DNA of 64,000 nucleotides. Origin: Methanosarcina sp. UBA289. GTDB lineage: Archaea; Halobacteriota; Methanosarcinia; Methanosarcinales; Methanosarcinaceae. The stretch lies in assembly GCA_002496565.1 (NCBI GenBank), contig DAKJ01000023.1, positions 1-64,000 on the forward strand, read 5' to 3'. Shown piece by piece: positions 63,761 through 64,000 of this stretch. Within the stretch, counting starts at the first letter, position 1. Each line of letters begins with the position of its first letter. The position numbers and the translations under genes are program-made. The notes beneath the pieces were generated by a model. That model saw only the letters and a program-made list of their open reading frames with translations. It was not told where the DNA came from and made no database searches.

Positions 63761-64000
63761 ATGATGGTAGAAGCAGGATACGAAACTATTGGAAGAGAGG
63801 TAATCAAATGCACGCGCTGCCCGCTCCATAAAAGTGCAATCCGGAGAGTTATAGGAAAAGGATCCTGTAGTCCGAAAGTTTTCTTTATAGGAGAAGCTCC
63901 CGGAAAAAGCGAAAACGAAACCGGGATTCCATTCTACGGGAGAGCAGGAAAAGAACTGGATAAAATGGTCGAGTACATGGAGCTTTCTGAAGAAGATTGG
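63761..64000 (+). CDS. Family 4 uracil-DNA glycosylase, N-terminal part
   Basis: The window ends inside this gene; 80 residues are visible. KCTRCPLHKSAI gives the first two Cys ligands of the 4Fe-4S cluster, followed by KVFFIGEAPGKSENETGIPF with the GEAPG active-site motif and YGRAGKELDKM. It removes uracil from DNA. The ATG at 63761 (or 63764) matches the usual distance to the first Cys. A GGAGGT at 63699 is too far away and lies before a 12-codon ATG frame (63720-63758) that ends two bases before this start. Confidence 0.85.
   Translation, partial: MMVEAGYETIGREVIKCTRCPLHKSAIRRVIGKGSCSPKVFFIGEAPGKSENETGIPFYGRAGKELDKMVEYMELSEEDW

Overview
The window is a chromosomal segment of a methanogenic archaeon of the genus Methanosarcina. 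The genus call rests on an S-layer glycoprotein with two tandem Methanosarcina-type S-layer domains and a paralogue beside it, an archaeal CCA enzyme, TiaS, RadA, an archaeal type coenzyme A adenylyltransferase, an ADP-dependent phosphofructokinase, a Cdc48 ATPase, and a tetrahydrofolate one-carbon gene set of the kind known from Methanosarcina barkeri. The S-layer precursor has 669 residues, which fits the M. mazei/M. acetivorans group from memory; I could not check the species. Intergenic DNA is AT-rich and long, as is normal for the genus.

Layout. 1-6.1 kb: tetrahydrofolate C1 cluster, all minus strand (metV-like, dihydropteroate synthase, folD, glyA, purN). 6.3-13 kb: housekeeping genes (HTH regulator, tiaS, nadE, a Cdc48-type AAA ATPase, a PRC-barrel protein). 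13-20.2 kb: a decayed cupin gene, a membrane protein, a transglutaminase-like protein, phosphoglycolate phosphatase, radA, coaD, an endonuclease IV-like TIM barrel, and a two-gene unit made of a 40-residue basic protein overlapping a protein built of amphipathic 11-residue repeats. 20.6-24.6 kb: DUF378 protein and the cbiMNQO cobalt transporter. 24.6-39 kb: accessory, AT-rich stretch with four tandem paralogous four-helix membrane proteins sharing a near-identical 58-nt leader, an unknown protein with a HEPN-like RDxxxH motif, an acetyltransferase, a SHOCT protein, secreted beta-helix and PKD proteins, a CDF metal exporter, a VTT membrane protein, a tandem winged-helix regulator and a 1.9-kb gene-poor stretch.

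39-44.5 kb: the S-layer gene with a strong TATA promoter and long leader, convergent with its 867-residue paralogue. 45-50.4 kb: cca and a 1296-residue protein with exactly 25 consecutive 36-residue HEAT-like repeats (2700 bp without one indel) plus a C-terminal module I do not recognise. 50.5-57.3 kb, minus strand: pfkC, an ADP-kinase paralogue and an Ogg-type glycosylase (overlapping, probable operon), then argC-CBS-argJ. 57.9-64 kb: deoxyribosyltransferase, a 56-residue small protein, acetyltransferase, hsp20 behind a highly structured leader or ncRNA, AMMECR1, pgk and the start of a family 4 uracil-DNA glycosylase cut by the window edge.

Strongest candidates for something undescribed are the in-phase 25-repeat HEAT array with its own C-terminal domain, the four-copy membrane-protein family with a conserved mini-ORF leader, and the hsp20 upstream RNA with mutually exclusive hairpins. 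I saw no tRNA, rRNA, CRISPR array or intact insertion sequence. All similarity statements are from reading the sequence and recalling families; no search was run.
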